From positions 1-48,138 of the forward strand of contig JAQTLK010000011.1 of NCBI GenBank assembly GCA_028714955.1: a stretch of DNA of 48,138 nucleotides. The letters are read 5' to 3'. The DNA is from Sulfuricella sp. GTDB taxonomy: Bacteria > Pseudomonadota > Gammaproteobacteria > Burkholderiales > Sulfuricellaceae. Positions 9,514-19,958 of this stretch are shown here, one piece after another; positions within the stretch are counted from its first letter, which is position 1; every line of letters starts with the position of its first letter. The notes beneath the pieces are model-generated. The model saw nothing but the letters and a program-made list of their open reading frames with translations, was not told the DNA's origin and ran no database searches. The position numbers and the translations under genes were made by a program.

Positions 9514-9673
9514 CCCGGATGTTTCATAAATTGACGCGCGCCCTCGCTGGTCTTTTGTCCCGTATGGAAATTTCGTTCGGTCGGGCGTATGAATAAAACG
9601 CCACTCCCTCACGAAATTCCCCTACGGAACAAAATCCTGCGCAATCATCACGCGAATTTATGAAACATCCGGG
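9514..9673. mobile_element. MITE-like element, copy B (full length)
   Basis: The 160-bp element is bounded by 19-bp perfect terminal inverted repeats, CCCGGATGTTTCATAAATT at 9514-9532 and its complement at 9655-9673. It is flanked on both sides by CTAT (9510-9513 and 9674-9677), which looks like a 4-bp target duplication. The whole element is an imperfect palindrome with an inner pair around 9554-9570 and 9614-9635. It has no coding capacity, so it would depend on a transposase encoded elsewhere. It fills most of the gap between thiO and the secreted-protein gene (9394-9694); the remaining 120 bp next to thiO shows nothing else clear. Confidence 0.85.
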
Positions 9674-9694
9674 CTATGAAATGGAGGTCACAAG

Positions 9695-10471
9695 ATGCTG
9701 AAAAATCGCTACATATTCATCGCGCTGGGAATGCTGTTCAGCCCGCTGGCTTGTTCTGTCCAGGTGAGTATCGGTATCGGGCTTCCCGATGTAAGCATCG
9801 GCATCAACCTGCCGGCTTATCCGCAACTCGTGCGCGTGCCAGGTTACCCGGTTTACTACGCGCCGCGACTGGAAGCGAATTTCTTTTTTTACGACAGCAT
9901 GTACTGGGTTTACCAGGACGATAACTGGTACGTGAGTTCCTGGTACAACGGGCCCTGGAGACTTGTGGAACCGGAGTTTGTCCCTGTGTTCATCCTGCGC
10001 ATCCCGGTGCGCTACTACCGTCAGCCGCCTGCCTACTTTCGCGGATGGCGGCCAGATGCGCCGCCGCGCTGGGGCGATCACTGGGGCCGCGACTGGGAGC
10101 AGCGTCGAAGCGGCTGGGACAGATGGGATCGCCACGCGGTGCCGGCGCCAGCGCCATTGCCTGTCTACCAGCACCAGTATTCAGGGGATCGCTACCCTCG
10201 TCAACTGGAGAGGCAGCAGCAACTGCAGCAGCAGAACTACCGTTACCAGCCGCGTGACCCCCTGGTACGGCGGCATCATGAAGAGTGGGCGGAGCATCAA
10301 GGAGCGCCGATGCAGCGGGAAATGCAGGGACGACCGGCAGTCCAGGATCGCGGACAGCAGGCGCCAGGGCCGCGGGGATGGGAAGAAAGGCGGCCCGGCA
10401 GGGACGACGCACGCGAGCCGCGGCGGGGGCAAGAGCATGAGCAGGGGCGGGGCCATGGCCGCAATGAGTAA
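9695..10471 (+). CDS. Secreted low-complexity Tyr/Trp/Arg/Gln-rich protein
   Basis: No characterised function. The 258-residue protein has an N-terminal export signal ([19 protein letters not shown], cleavage or lipidation near Cys20). A Tyr/Trp-rich segment follows at about 45-110 ([34 protein letters not shown]), resembling small exported proteins with Y-x-W-x-x-W repeats. The second half is disordered: a Gln stretch ([13 protein letters not shown]) and an Arg/Gly/Glu-rich tail. The ATG at 9695 has a GGAGGT site at 9684-9689. The leader between MITE copy B and the start codon is only 21 bp, so transcription must begin within or upstream of the element. Confidence 0.75.
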   Translation: MLKNRYIFIALGMLFSPLACSVQVSIGIGLPDVSIGINLPAYPQLVRVPGYPVYYAPRLEANFFFYDSMYWVYQDDNWYVSSWYNGPWRLVEPEFVPVFILRIPVRYYRQPPAYFRGWRPDAPPRWGDHWGRDWEQRRSGWDRWDRHAVPAPAPLPVYQHQYSGDRYPRQLERQQQLQQQNYRYQPRDPLVRRHHEEWAEHQGAPMQREMQGRPAVQDRGQQAPGPRGWEERRPGRDDAREPRRGQEHEQGRGHGRNE

Positions 10472-10516
10472 TGCAGGACGGACCAGGTCCGAAATTTTAT
10501 AGCAAAGCCGGTTCGG

Positions 10517-10560
10517 CCCGAATGCTTCATGAATTCGCGCGATGTTCGTCCAGGATTTTG
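10517..10560. repeat. MITE-like palindrome, copy C (terminal fragment)
   Basis: The segment begins CCCGAATGCTTCATGAATTC and matches the first 44 bp of copy A at about 37 positions. The match stops after CAGGATTTTG. It lies in the 230-bp gap between the secreted-protein gene and dapA and looks like a decayed end of the same element. Confidence 0.65.
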
Positions 10561-10701
10561 CGCGTTGGGCGAACCCCCCTTTGTCTCATGGGAGAATCCT
10601 GTGCAGGGGAAAAGCATGAGCATCTGGAACGCTTTATGCCATGCTCTCGACAGGGACGGTTAGTGGGGGTTAAACTGCAGTTTTTTGCAGGAATTGGCCT
10701 C

Positions 10702-11577
10702 ATGATAAAAGGCAGTCTGGTCGCGATTGTGACGCCCATGCGGGACGATGGTAGCCTGGATCTGGAGCGGCTACAGGCACTGATTGATTTCCATGTGGGC
10801 GAAGGTACTGACGCCATCGTGGTTGTCGGCACCACCGGCGAATCGCCGACCGTGAATTACGATGAACATTGCCAACTGATCCGCGCGGCAGTGGAACAGG
10901 CGGCGGGGCGCCTTCCCGTTATCGCCGGAACCGGTGCCAATTCGACCAGCGAGGCCATTGAACTGACTCGTTGCGCCAAAGAGGCAGGTGCTTCCGCGTG
11001 CCTGTTGGTCACACCTTACTATAACAAGCCCACCCAGGAGGGCTTGTACCGTCATTTCAAGGCAGTGGCCGAGGCGGTGGATATTCCCCAGATACTCTAC
11101 AACGTTCCCGGCCGTACCGCTTGCGACCTGTCCAACGATACGGTGCTGCGTCTGGCGCAGATTCCCAACATCATCGGCATCAAGGACGCGACCGGCAACC
11201 TGGAGCGGGGCACAGACCTGATCCTGCGCGCTCCAGCCGATTTTGCCCTGTATTCCGGAGATGACGCCAGCGCCCTGGCTTTCATGTTGCTGGGCGGCCA
11301 CGGCGTGATTTCGGTTACCGCGAATGTCGCGCCGCGCAAAATGCACGAAATGTGCGCGGCGGCATTCCGCGGCGATCTGACCACGGCGCGCCGCATCAAC
11401 GACAGTCTGTTCGGACTGCACCAGAAATTGTTCGTTGAAGCCAATCCCATTCCAGTGAAGTGGGTGGCGGCGCAACTGGGTCTGATCGGTAACGGCATCC
11501 GTTTGCCGCTGACTCCCCTCTCTCCTGCATTCCACGATACGTTGAAAGCGGCAATGCATCAGGCTGAACTAATTTGA
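10702..11577 (+). CDS. dapA: 4-hydroxy-tetrahydrodipicolinate synthase DapA
   Basis: DapA condenses pyruvate with aspartate semialdehyde in the first committed step of lysine and meso-diaminopimelate synthesis. The 291-residue TIM-barrel protein begins [13 protein letters not shown], contains the VGTTGESPT motif (about residues 41-49), YYNKPTQEG and the YNVPGRT motif. The Schiff-base lysine is in IGIKDATG (about residue 161). The open frame extends 77 codons upstream, but that part covers repeat copy C and has no protein character. The ATG at 10702 has an AGGA site 10 nt upstream and gives the family length. bamC follows 14 bp after the stop, the usual dapA-bamC arrangement. Confidence 0.96.
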   Translation: MIKGSLVAIVTPMRDDGSLDLERLQALIDFHVGEGTDAIVVVGTTGESPTVNYDEHCQLIRAAVEQAAGRLPVIAGTGANSTSEAIELTRCAKEAGASACLLVTPYYNKPTQEGLYRHFKAVAEAVDIPQILYNVPGRTACDLSNDTVLRLAQIPNIIGIKDATGNLERGTDLILRAPADFALYSGDDASALAFMLLGGHGVISVTANVAPRKMHEMCAAAFRGDLTTARRINDSLFGLHQKLFVEANPIPVKWVAAQLGLIGNGIRLPLTPLSPAFHDTLKAAMHQAELI

Positions 11578-11591
11578 AGGTTTCGAATTTC

Positions 11592-12728
11592 ATGACGTTT
11601 CGTAAACTCGTTTTATCCCTGACGCTGCTGGCGCTTTTGGGCGGCTGCGGTTCCATGTCCATGCTTGAAGGAAAGAAAATCGACTACAAGTCGGCCGGCA
11701 AGGTGCCGCCGCTTGAAGTGCCGCCGGATTTGACCGCGCCCGTGGCGGACAGCAAATATGTGGTGCCCGACGTGAGCCCGCAGGGTAGCGCAACCTTTTC
11801 CGCTTATCAAAGTGAACGCGCGGGTCAGCCCCAGACGGGCAATGGCGATTTGCTGCCCGAGCAGGCTAAAGTGAAGGTCGAGCGTTCCGGGAACCAGCGC
11901 TGGCTGCTGGTGAATGCCACGCCGGAACAGGTGTGGCCGGTTGTCAAGGAGTTCTGGCAGGAGCTGGGCTTCATCATCAAGGAAGAAAATCCTGAATCCG
12001 GCATAATGGAAACGGACTGGGCGGAAGACCGTGCCAAGATTCCACAAGACGCCATTCGCAGCGTCCTGGGCAAAGTTGTCGATGGCCTGTACTCCACGGC
12101 TGAACGGGACAAATTCCGTACCCGCCTGGAACGCGGTGCCGCTGCCGGCACGACGGAGATTTATATCAGCCACCGCGGCATGTATGAAGTCATCCAGGGG
12201 GGCGATGGCGGCAACTCGACCATTTGGGAGCCGCGCCCCGCGGATCCCGAACTGGAAGCCGAAATGTTGCGCCGCCTGATGGTGCGGTTCGGCGTTGAAA
12301 CGTCTCGAGCCAAAGCGCAGATGGCCAATGCGTCCGCGGTACCCGACCGGGCCAAGCTGAGCCGTTCCGCAGATGGCGTGCAGATGTTGACCGTACTGGA
12401 CCCGTTTGATCGTGCCTGGCGGCGGGTGGGTCTGGCTTTGGACCGCGTCGGTTTCACCGTGGTTGACCGCGACCGTTCCAAGGGCGTGTATTTCGTGCGC
12501 TATGTGGACCCGGATGCCGATGGCAAGACAACGGGGAAGAGCTGGTTCTCCAGGCTTGCTTTCTGGAGCAGCGACGAAAGCAAGAAAATGCGTCAGGAGC
12601 AGTATCGCGTTCTCGTGAAAGAGAGCGGCGATGCCTGCCAGGTTGAGGTGCTGGACAAGGATGGCAAGGGAGCCGCTTCCGATACCGCCAACAAGATTCT
12701 CAAGCTGCTGCATGAACAGCTGAAATAA
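11592..12728 (+). CDS. bamC: Outer membrane assembly lipoprotein BamC
   Basis: BamC (NlpB) is an accessory lipoprotein of the BAM complex, which inserts beta-barrel proteins into the outer membrane. The 378-residue protein has a lipoprotein signal with lipobox LLGGC (Cys at about residue 19). The unstructured N-terminal segment that in E. coli binds BamD follows, here with KVPPLEVPPDLTAP. Two helix-grip domains come after it (about 95-210 and 265-375). An upstream TTG at 11574 is possible, but the ATG at 11592 has a GAAGG site 11 nt upstream and places the signal peptide at the terminus. The stop overlaps the next ATG by one base. Confidence 0.92.
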   Translation: MTFRKLVLSLTLLALLGGCGSMSMLEGKKIDYKSAGKVPPLEVPPDLTAPVADSKYVVPDVSPQGSATFSAYQSERAGQPQTGNGDLLPEQAKVKVERSGNQRWLLVNATPEQVWPVVKEFWQELGFIIKEENPESGIMETDWAEDRAKIPQDAIRSVLGKVVDGLYSTAERDKFRTRLERGAAAGTTEIYISHRGMYEVIQGGDGGNSTIWEPRPADPELEAEMLRRLMVRFGVETSRAKAQMANASAVPDRAKLSRSADGVQMLTVLDPFDRAWRRVGLALDRVGFTVVDRDRSKGVYFVRYVDPDADGKTTGKSWFSRLAFWSSDESKKMRQEQYRVLVKESGDACQVEVLDKDGKGAASDTANKILKLLHEQLK

Positions 12729-13507
12729 TGCGTTTTGCCTCCCTCGGCAGCGGCAGCCGCGGCAATGCGCTGGTTGTCGAGGCCGGCCAAACGCGGGTCA
12801 TGCTGGACTGCGGCTTCTCCGTGCGTGAAACCATTCAGCGCCTGGCCCGTCTGGAACTGATGCCGGAACAGTTGAGCGCAATTGTGGTGACGCACGAGCA
12901 TGCCGATCATATCAGTGGCGTGGCGCCATTGGCGCGCAAATTCAATATTCCCGTATGGTTGACGCACGGCACTTATTGCTATTTTGCCAATCGCTCCGGC
13001 GGACAGTTCAAAGACAAGCAGCCGCTTCACCTTTTCGACAGCCATGAGCGTTTCACGGTCGGCGACCTGGAAATCCAGCCTTTCCCCGTGCCTCACGACG
13101 CCCGTGAGCCGGCGCAGTTTGTTTTCGGAGATGGCGCGCGAAGGCTGGGTGTGCTCACCGACACAGGCAGTTCCACGCCCCATATTGAAACGGTTCTGAA
13201 TCGTTGCCATGCGCTGGTGCTGGAATGCAATCACGATGCCGACATGCTGCGCAACGGTTCCTATCCGGCAGGTTTGAAGCAGCGCGTGGCAGGGCGTTTT
13301 GGCCACCTGGACAATGTTGCAGCCGCCAGATTCCTGGACAAGCTCGACAACACCAGGCTGCAGCATGTCATAGCCGCTCATTTGAGCGAAAAAAACAATC
13401 TTCCCGGCCTGGCGCAGGATGCGTTGAGTCGTGTCTTGAATTGCGAGAAGGGGTGGATCGGGATTGCCGGACAGGAAACGGGATTCTGCTGGCGTCAGAT
13501 AACCTGA
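12728..13507 (+). CDS. MBL-fold metallohydrolase (WalJ/YycJ-like)
   Basis: A metallo-beta-lactamase-fold hydrolase of 259 residues. The zinc-binding signature HEHADH is at about residues 57-62, with VPHDAREP and LTDTG farther on and a late histidine in AAHLSEKNN. The start MRFASLGSGSRGNALVVEAG matches the YycJ/WalJ group, whose members act on DNA or nucleic acid ends, although the bacterial substrate is not settled. The gene starts one base inside the bamC stop (TAATG), so dapA-bamC-mbl form an operon. It ends at the strong bidirectional terminator at 13518-13547. Confidence 0.88.
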   Translation: MRFASLGSGSRGNALVVEAGQTRVMLDCGFSVRETIQRLARLELMPEQLSAIVVTHEHADHISGVAPLARKFNIPVWLTHGTYCYFANRSGGQFKDKQPLHLFDSHERFTVGDLEIQPFPVPHDAREPAQFVFGDGARRLGVLTDTGSSTPHIETVLNRCHALVLECNHDADMLRNGSYPAGLKQRVAGRFGHLDNVAAARFLDKLDNTRLQHVIAAHLSEKNNLPGLAQDALSRVLNCEKGWIGIAGQETGFCWRQIT

Positions 13508-13517
13508 TTGATGGCAT

Positions 13518-13547
13518 AAAAAAACCGGCCAGAAGGCCGGTTTTTTT
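13518..13547. terminator. Bidirectional rho-independent terminator
   Basis: A perfect 9-bp stem, AAACCGGCC (13522-13530) with GGCCGGTTT (13535-13543) around an AGAA loop, has an A-tract before it and a T-tract after it. It serves the convergent dapA-bamC-mbl operon and the minus-strand lipoprotein gene. Confidence 0.95.
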
Positions 13548-13563
13548 AGCTCTGAAACCTGAA

Positions 13564-13830
13564 TTACTTGGCGGGAGCGGCAGCGTCAGCGGCAGGAGCG
13601 GCAGGAGCAGCGGGTGCTTCAGCGGCAGGAGCGGCAGGAGCAGCAGGTGCTTCAGCGGCAGGAGCGGCAGGTGCTTCAGCAGCAGGAGCGGCAGGAGCAG
13701 CAGGTGCTTCAGCGGCAGGAGCGGCAGCAGCGGGCGCTTCGGCAGCAGGCGCGGGAGCGGTTTCTTCTTTCTTGCCACAAGCGGACAAGGACAGTGCCAG
13801 CAGAGCGGCGATGAGTACGGAATGTTTCAT
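13564..13830 (-). CDS. Small lipoprotein with Ala/Pro/Glu tandem repeats
   Basis: The 88-residue protein begins MKHSVLIAALLALSLSACGKKEE: a lipoprotein signal with lipobox LSAC and lipidation at Cys19. The rest is a low-complexity tail of repeated AAEAPAAP and AAEAPAAPAAP units ending AADAAAPAK. Such tails are extended and may span part of the periplasm or peptidoglycan, but no function is known to me. The frame is open 27 codons upstream, but the ATG at 13830 places the signal at the N terminus. The coding DNA is a tandem array of units built on GCGGCAGGAGC, which leaves the opposite strand open as well. Confidence 0.8.
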   Translation of the reverse strand: MKHSVLIAALLALSLSACGKKEETAPAPAAEAPAAAAPAAEAPAAPAAPAAEAPAAPAAEAPAAPAAPAAEAPAAPAAPAADAAAPAK

Positions 13831-13983
13831 TTTAATTCCCTTTTGAAAATTTTCAGATATATATATGAGAAATCGGTTATTCCAAGTTGGGGCGCCAACC
13901 GACTGCAGCATTTTACCAAATTTTTTAGATTTTACCAGTCCCTTTTTGAATTGGCTTTTTACTGGGGGGTTGTTTACTGGTTT

Positions 13984-14015
13984 ATGCCATCAGGCCATAA
14001 CCTGATGGCATTTTT
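13984..14015. terminator. Hairpin with T-tract beside the DUF7931-like gene
   Basis: ATGCCATCAGG (13984-13994) pairs perfectly with CCTGATGGCAT (14001-14011) around CCATAA and is followed by TTTTT on the plus strand. It sits directly after the stop of the minus-strand gene at 14016. The T-tract is on the plus side, so whether it ends that minus-strand message or blocks a plus-strand transcript is unclear. Confidence 0.6.
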
Positions 14016-14519
14016 CTAAAGTCCCAGGGTGGTAGGCGCGGCCGCTGGTTCGGCAGTTTCCGCCATGTCGTTGAAACGCCGGATCAGTTCCAGCGCGCCC
14101 GCCTTGTCGTTCAGCGCCAAGGCCGCACGTGGATGCTCATAGTGAAAACGGTGCAGATAATGGTCATCGTCGGCAATGATGAATGGGTCGCTGATGCTCC
14201 TTGCTTCATCATTGGTTTGGTAAATGGCAATCGCATGGCTGAACTGCCTGAGCAAATTCATCATGCGCGGACATTCCCGTGTCAGGTAATCGGTGTCATG
14301 CAAAATGATGACAAGCCGGTTGGCGCGGCTCATGAGGAGAAAATTCTGCAGCGCCTCGAATCTTGCGAGGCTGTTGTAACCCTCGTTGCGCAGGTTGTAG
14401 CTGAAGATGCGCAGGTTGCGGCGCGCTTGCCGGATCACCAGGTCTATTGCCTGTTCATATTCCTGCAAACCCTCCAGCCGGCGGTATTCTGGCGCAGGGG
14501 GCGGGGGTGCGTCAGCCAT
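14016..14519 (-). CDS. DUF7931-like protein
   Basis: A 167-residue protein with no signal peptide. It resembles the DUF7931 group (phospholipase-D-like fold fragments) in the segments AIDLVIRQARRNLRIFSYNL (about 20-40), NRLVIILHDTDYLTRECPRM and FIIADDDHYLHRFHYEHP. The HKD catalytic motif of true PLD enzymes is absent, so activity is not expected. The upstream GTG at 14528 leaves only 4 nt to the GGAG site, while the ATG at 14519 has normal spacing and is preferred. The N terminus is Pro-rich (APPPPAPEY type). The function is unknown; family assignment is from memory of the motif pattern and is moderately sure. Confidence 0.7.
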   Translation of the reverse strand: MADAPPPPAPEYRRLEGLQEYEQAIDLVIRQARRNLRIFSYNLRNEGYNSLARFEALQNFLLMSRANRLVIILHDTDYLTRECPRMMNLLRQFSHAIAIYQTNDEARSISDPFIIADDDHYLHRFHYEHPRAALALNDKAGALELIRRFNDMAETAEPAAAPTTLGL

Positions 14520-14692
14520 GGCATTCACTCCGATATGAGATTCGGGTACGGTATCATTGATAAAAAAGATTTTCCATGCGCCCGTTCAAAGTTGATGCAG
14601 GGAAATGATAGTAGTTTGCCGAATTCGGTTAAAATGGTCGATCTTTTTATTTGTCAACGAGGCGGTCCCTCGTGCAACCCCCTGGAGCAAGC

Positions 14693-15178
14693 ATGAAAAT
14701 TGCAAAAAATACGGTCGTGACCATCAGCTATGAACTCCGCGACAGCGCGGGTGAAGTGCTGGAGCAGAGCGATGAGCCGGTCAGCTACTTGCATGGCGGT
14801 TATGACGGCATTTTCCCGACCGTGGAAGAAGCGCTGGAGGGCAAGGGCGTGGGTGAAGTATGCGAGATGACGCTGGAACCCGAGCATGCCTTTGGTGAAT
14901 ACGATGCGGACCTGCTCCGTATCGAGCCGCGCAGCCAGTTTCCCGAAGGGCAGGTGGAAGTGGGAATGCAGTTCGAAGGCGTGGCGGATGGCGATGACGA
15001 CGAATGGATTCTTTATACCGTGACCGATGTGACGGACGACAAGGTGGTGGTGGACGGCAACCACCCCCTGGCTGGCCAGCGCTTGCTGTTCAAGTGCACC
15101 GTTAGCGATGTGCGTCCCGCGAGCGAGGATGAAATGGCCCACGAACATGCCCATGGAGAACACGGGCACCATCATTAA
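14693..15178 (+). CDS. FKBP-type peptidyl-prolyl isomerase, SlyD-like
   Basis: A 161-residue SlyD-type prolyl isomerase and metallochaperone. The FKBP domain is split by an insert-in-flap domain: VSYLHGGYDGIFPTVEEALEG comes first, then the flap region around residues 65-125, with DVTDDKVVVDGNHPLAGQRL typical of SlyD. The C terminus ends in a His-rich tail (HEHAHGEHGHHH), which would bind nickel or other metals. The start at 14693 has a GGAG site about 6 nt upstream; the longer frame upstream has no support. The gene stands alone. Confidence 0.9.
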   Translation: MKIAKNTVVTISYELRDSAGEVLEQSDEPVSYLHGGYDGIFPTVEEALEGKGVGEVCEMTLEPEHAFGEYDADLLRIEPRSQFPEGQVEVGMQFEGVADGDDDEWILYTVTDVTDDKVVVDGNHPLAGQRLLFKCTVSDVRPASEDEMAHEHAHGEHGHHH

Positions 15179-15244
15179 GGATGCGTGAGTGGGTAAGGTG
15201 AAGATTCAAGCCTCGGGCCTTTGTGCCAGAGTCGCTTCTACGCC

Positions 15245-17809
15245 TCACCCCTCGCTCAACTTCTTCAGCTGGTAAACCAATTCCAGCGCGGCTTTCGGGC
15301 TGAGTTCGTCCGGCGCGCTGTGCCGCAGCATTTCCAGCGCCGGGTGCGCTTCCCCGCTAACTGACATTGTCGCGAACAGGTCGCCTTGCGGACTTGCCGC
15401 CATTCCCTGTTGTTCCAGTTGCAGCAGCCTTTTCTTCGCCTGCTGAATCACCGTTGCGGGCACTCCCGCCAGTTGTGCCACCTGCAGTCCGTAACTCTGG
15501 CTGGCCGGGCCTTCTTCCACGCTATGCAGGAAAACGATGTGGTCGCGGTGCTCCACGGCGTCGAGATGTACGTTGGCGACCTGTCTGAATTCCTGGGCAA
15601 GCTGGGTGAGCTCGAAGTAATGCGTGGCGAACAGGGTGTGGCACCGAATTCCGGCGATCAGCTGGCGGGCGATGGCCCAGGCCAGTGCAAGGCCGTCGAA
15701 GGTTGAGGTGCCGCGCCCGATCTCGTCCAGCAGAACCAGGCTGTTTTCCGTGGCGTTGTGCAGGATGTTGGCGGTTTCCGTCATTTCCACCATGAAGGTG
15801 GAGCGGCCGCCGGCCAAGTCGTCGGATGCGCCGATGCGGGTGAAAATCTGGTCGATCGGCCCGATGCGCGCGCTGCTCGCCGGCACGAAGCTGCCGCAGT
15901 GCGCCAGCAGCACGATGAGCGCGGTTTGCCGCATATAGGTGGATTTGCCGCCCATGTTCGGGCCGGTAATGAGCAGCATCTGGCGCGTGCGCGAGAGGCG
16001 GGTGTCATTGGGAATGAAGTTCTCGCACTGGTTTTCCACTACCGGGTGGCGTCCGCCGCTGATTTCGATGACCGCTTCGCTGCAGAATTCCGGTGCGGTC
16101 AGGTTGAGCGCCTGGGCGCGTTCTGCCAAGGTCGCCAGCACATCCAGTTCGGCCACGGCTGCGGCAATGGCCTGCAACGTGGCGATATGTGGCTGGAGAA
16201 AATCCAGCAAGCCTTCATACAGATGTTTCTCGCGTGCCAGCGCACGCTCGGAGGCGGACAGCGCCTTGTCCTCGAAGGCCTTCAGCTCCGGGGTGATGTA
16301 GCGCTCGGCATTCTTCAGCGTCTGGCGTCGGCGGTAATCGTCCGGCACGTTGTCCGCCTGGGTGCGGCTGACCTCGATGTAGAAACCGTGTACCCGGTTG
16401 TATTCCACTTTCAGGTTGCCGATGCCGCTGCGCTCGCGCTCGCGGGCTTCCAGCGCGAGGAGGAAATCGCCAGCTTTGTCCTGAATGGCGCGCAGCTCGT
16501 CCAGTTCGGCATCGTAGCCCGCTGCGATGACGCCGCCTTCGCGCAGCACGGTGCCGGGTTCGGGCATGAGGGCGCGTCGCAGTTCTTCCGCCATGTCCGC
16601 GGGGACATCAGTCGCCGTGCGTAGATGATTCAGTCGCGGGCTGTCGAGGCCATCCAGGGCGGCATGCACTTGCGGCAGTAAGGCGAGGCTGTCGCGCAGT
16701 CCGGACAGGTCGCGCGGCCGCGCGCTTCTGAGTGCAATACGCCCGGTGATGCGCTCGATGTCGGCGCTTTGCCTGAGAATTTTGTGAATGCCCTTGAAAG
16801 GCGCCGCCTCACCTGGCCCGAGCAAGGCGGAAATGGCGTCCTGACGGGCGCGCAGGGCGGCGTAATCGCGCAGCGGATGGTGCAGCCAGTGACGAAGCAG
16901 GCGGCTGCCCATGCCGCCGGCGCAGGTGTCGAGCAGGGAGAGCAGGGTAGGTGCAGGTTCGCCACGCAGGGTTTCGCTGATTTCCAGGTTGCGCCGCGCC
17001 GCGGCGTCAAGCAATACCAGTTCGCTTTCATGTTCCACGCGCAGGCTCCGGACGTGGGGCAACTCGCCGCATTGCGTGTCCTGGGCGTATTGCAGCAGCG
17101 CGCCCGCCGCGGCGATCGCGGCATGCAGGCTGGCGCAGCCGAAACCGTCGAGATCGCGGGTGGCAAACTGGGTGGTCAGCCGGCGCATGGCGGAATCATG
17201 GTCGAATTGCCACGGCGCAATCGCCCTGAATGTGCATTTTGCGGCCTCCAGGGCAGGATGCGTCCAGCCCTCGGGGAACAGGATTTCCGACGGCTTGATG
17301 CGCTCCAGTGCTGCGGTAAGCCGCTCCGGCGCCATTTCTGCGACTGTGAATTGGCCGCTGACCAGGTTCAGCCACGCCAGGCCGAGCAGGTTCTTGTTTC
17401 CCGCCACGGCGAGCAGCAGGCTGTCGCGCTTGTCGTCCAGCAGCGCGGCATCGGTGAGCGTGCCGGGCGTGATGATGCGCGCCACCTTGCGCTCCACCGG
17501 TCCCTTGGCGGCGGCAGGGTCGCCTACCTGCTCGCAGATGGCGACCGCTTCGCCGAGCTTGACCAGCTTGGCGAGATATTGCTCGGCGGCATGATAGGGC
17601 ACGCCTGCCATCCTGATCGGCTGGCCGGCACTGGCGCCGCGCGTGGTAAGCGTGATGCCGAGCAGGTGTGCGGCACGTTCGGCATCGTCGAAGAACAGCT
17701 CATAAAAATCCCCCATGCGGTAAAACAGCAGCATGTCGGGGTGCTCTGCCTTGATGCGCAAATACTGCTGCATCATGGGCGTGTGCGTGGACAAGTCTTC
17801 TTTGCTCAT
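15245..17809 (-). CDS. mutS: DNA mismatch repair protein MutS
   Basis: MutS recognises base mismatches and small loops and starts methyl-directed or strand-specific repair with MutL. The 854-residue protein has the mismatch-binding N-terminal domain with the [15 protein letters not shown] segment (the Phe-x-Glu reading-head motif) at about residues 28-42. The C-terminal ATPase has Walker [10 protein letters not shown] at about 616-624 and Walker [13 protein letters not shown]. The usual C-terminal clamp helices follow. An extra TTG codon directly upstream is possible; the ATG at 17809 is chosen. uvrB lies just upstream on the same strand, 51 bp away, so two repair genes may share a transcript. 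Confidence 0.97.
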   Translation of the reverse strand: MSKEDLSTHTPMMQQYLRIKAEHPDMLLFYRMGDFYELFFDDAERAAHLLGITLTTRGASAGQPIRMAGVPYHAAEQYLAKLVKLGEAVAICEQVGDPAAAKGPVERKVARIITPGTLTDAALLDDKRDSLLLAVAGNKNLLGLAWLNLVSGQFTVAEMAPERLTAALERIKPSEILFPEGWTHPALEAAKCTFRAIAPWQFDHDSAMRRLTTQFATRDLDGFGCASLHAAIAAAGALLQYAQDTQCGELPHVRSLRVEHESELVLLDAAARRNLEISETLRGEPAPTLLSLLDTCAGGMGSRLLRHWLHHPLRDYAALRARQDAISALLGPGEAAPFKGIHKILRQSADIERITGRIALRSARPRDLSGLRDSLALLPQVHAALDGLDSPRLNHLRTATDVPADMAEELRRALMPEPGTVLREGGVIAAGYDAELDELRAIQDKAGDFLLALEARERERSGIGNLKVEYNRVHGFYIEVSRTQADNVPDDYRRRQTLKNAERYITPELKAFEDKALSASERALAREKHLYEGLLDFLQPHIATLQAIAAAVAELDVLATLAERAQALNLTAPEFCSEAVIEISGGRHPVVENQCENFIPNDTRLSRTRQMLLITGPNMGGKSTYMRQTALIVLLAHCGSFVPASSARIGPIDQIFTRIGASDDLAGGRSTFMVEMTETANILHNATENSLVLLDEIGRGTSTFDGLALAWAIARQLIAGIRCHTLFATHYFELTQLAQEFRQVANVHLDAVEHRDHIVFLHSVEEGPASQSYGLQVAQLAGVPATVIQQAKKRLLQLEQQGMAASPQGDLFATMSVSGEAHPALEMLRHSAPDELSPKAALELVYQLKKLSEG

Positions 17810-17860
17810 CAAAAACAGTCACTTATCTTGATTTTAAGCGGGCCAGGTGCAGCGCTGGAA

Positions 17861-19876
<2,016 letters not shown>

Positions 19877-19958
19877 GGGTAGAATTTGACGGTTTGGTTA
19901 AACAGCAGAATTGTACCACGCGGGCCAATACCCGACCCGCTTACTCAAGGATAGAACA

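Noticed and set aside
13568..13846. An Ala/Gly/Ser-repeat open frame opposite the Ala/Pro lipoprotein
   Set aside because: It is the antisense reading of the tandem repeat. It has no signal peptide, while the opposite strand has a perfect lipobox.
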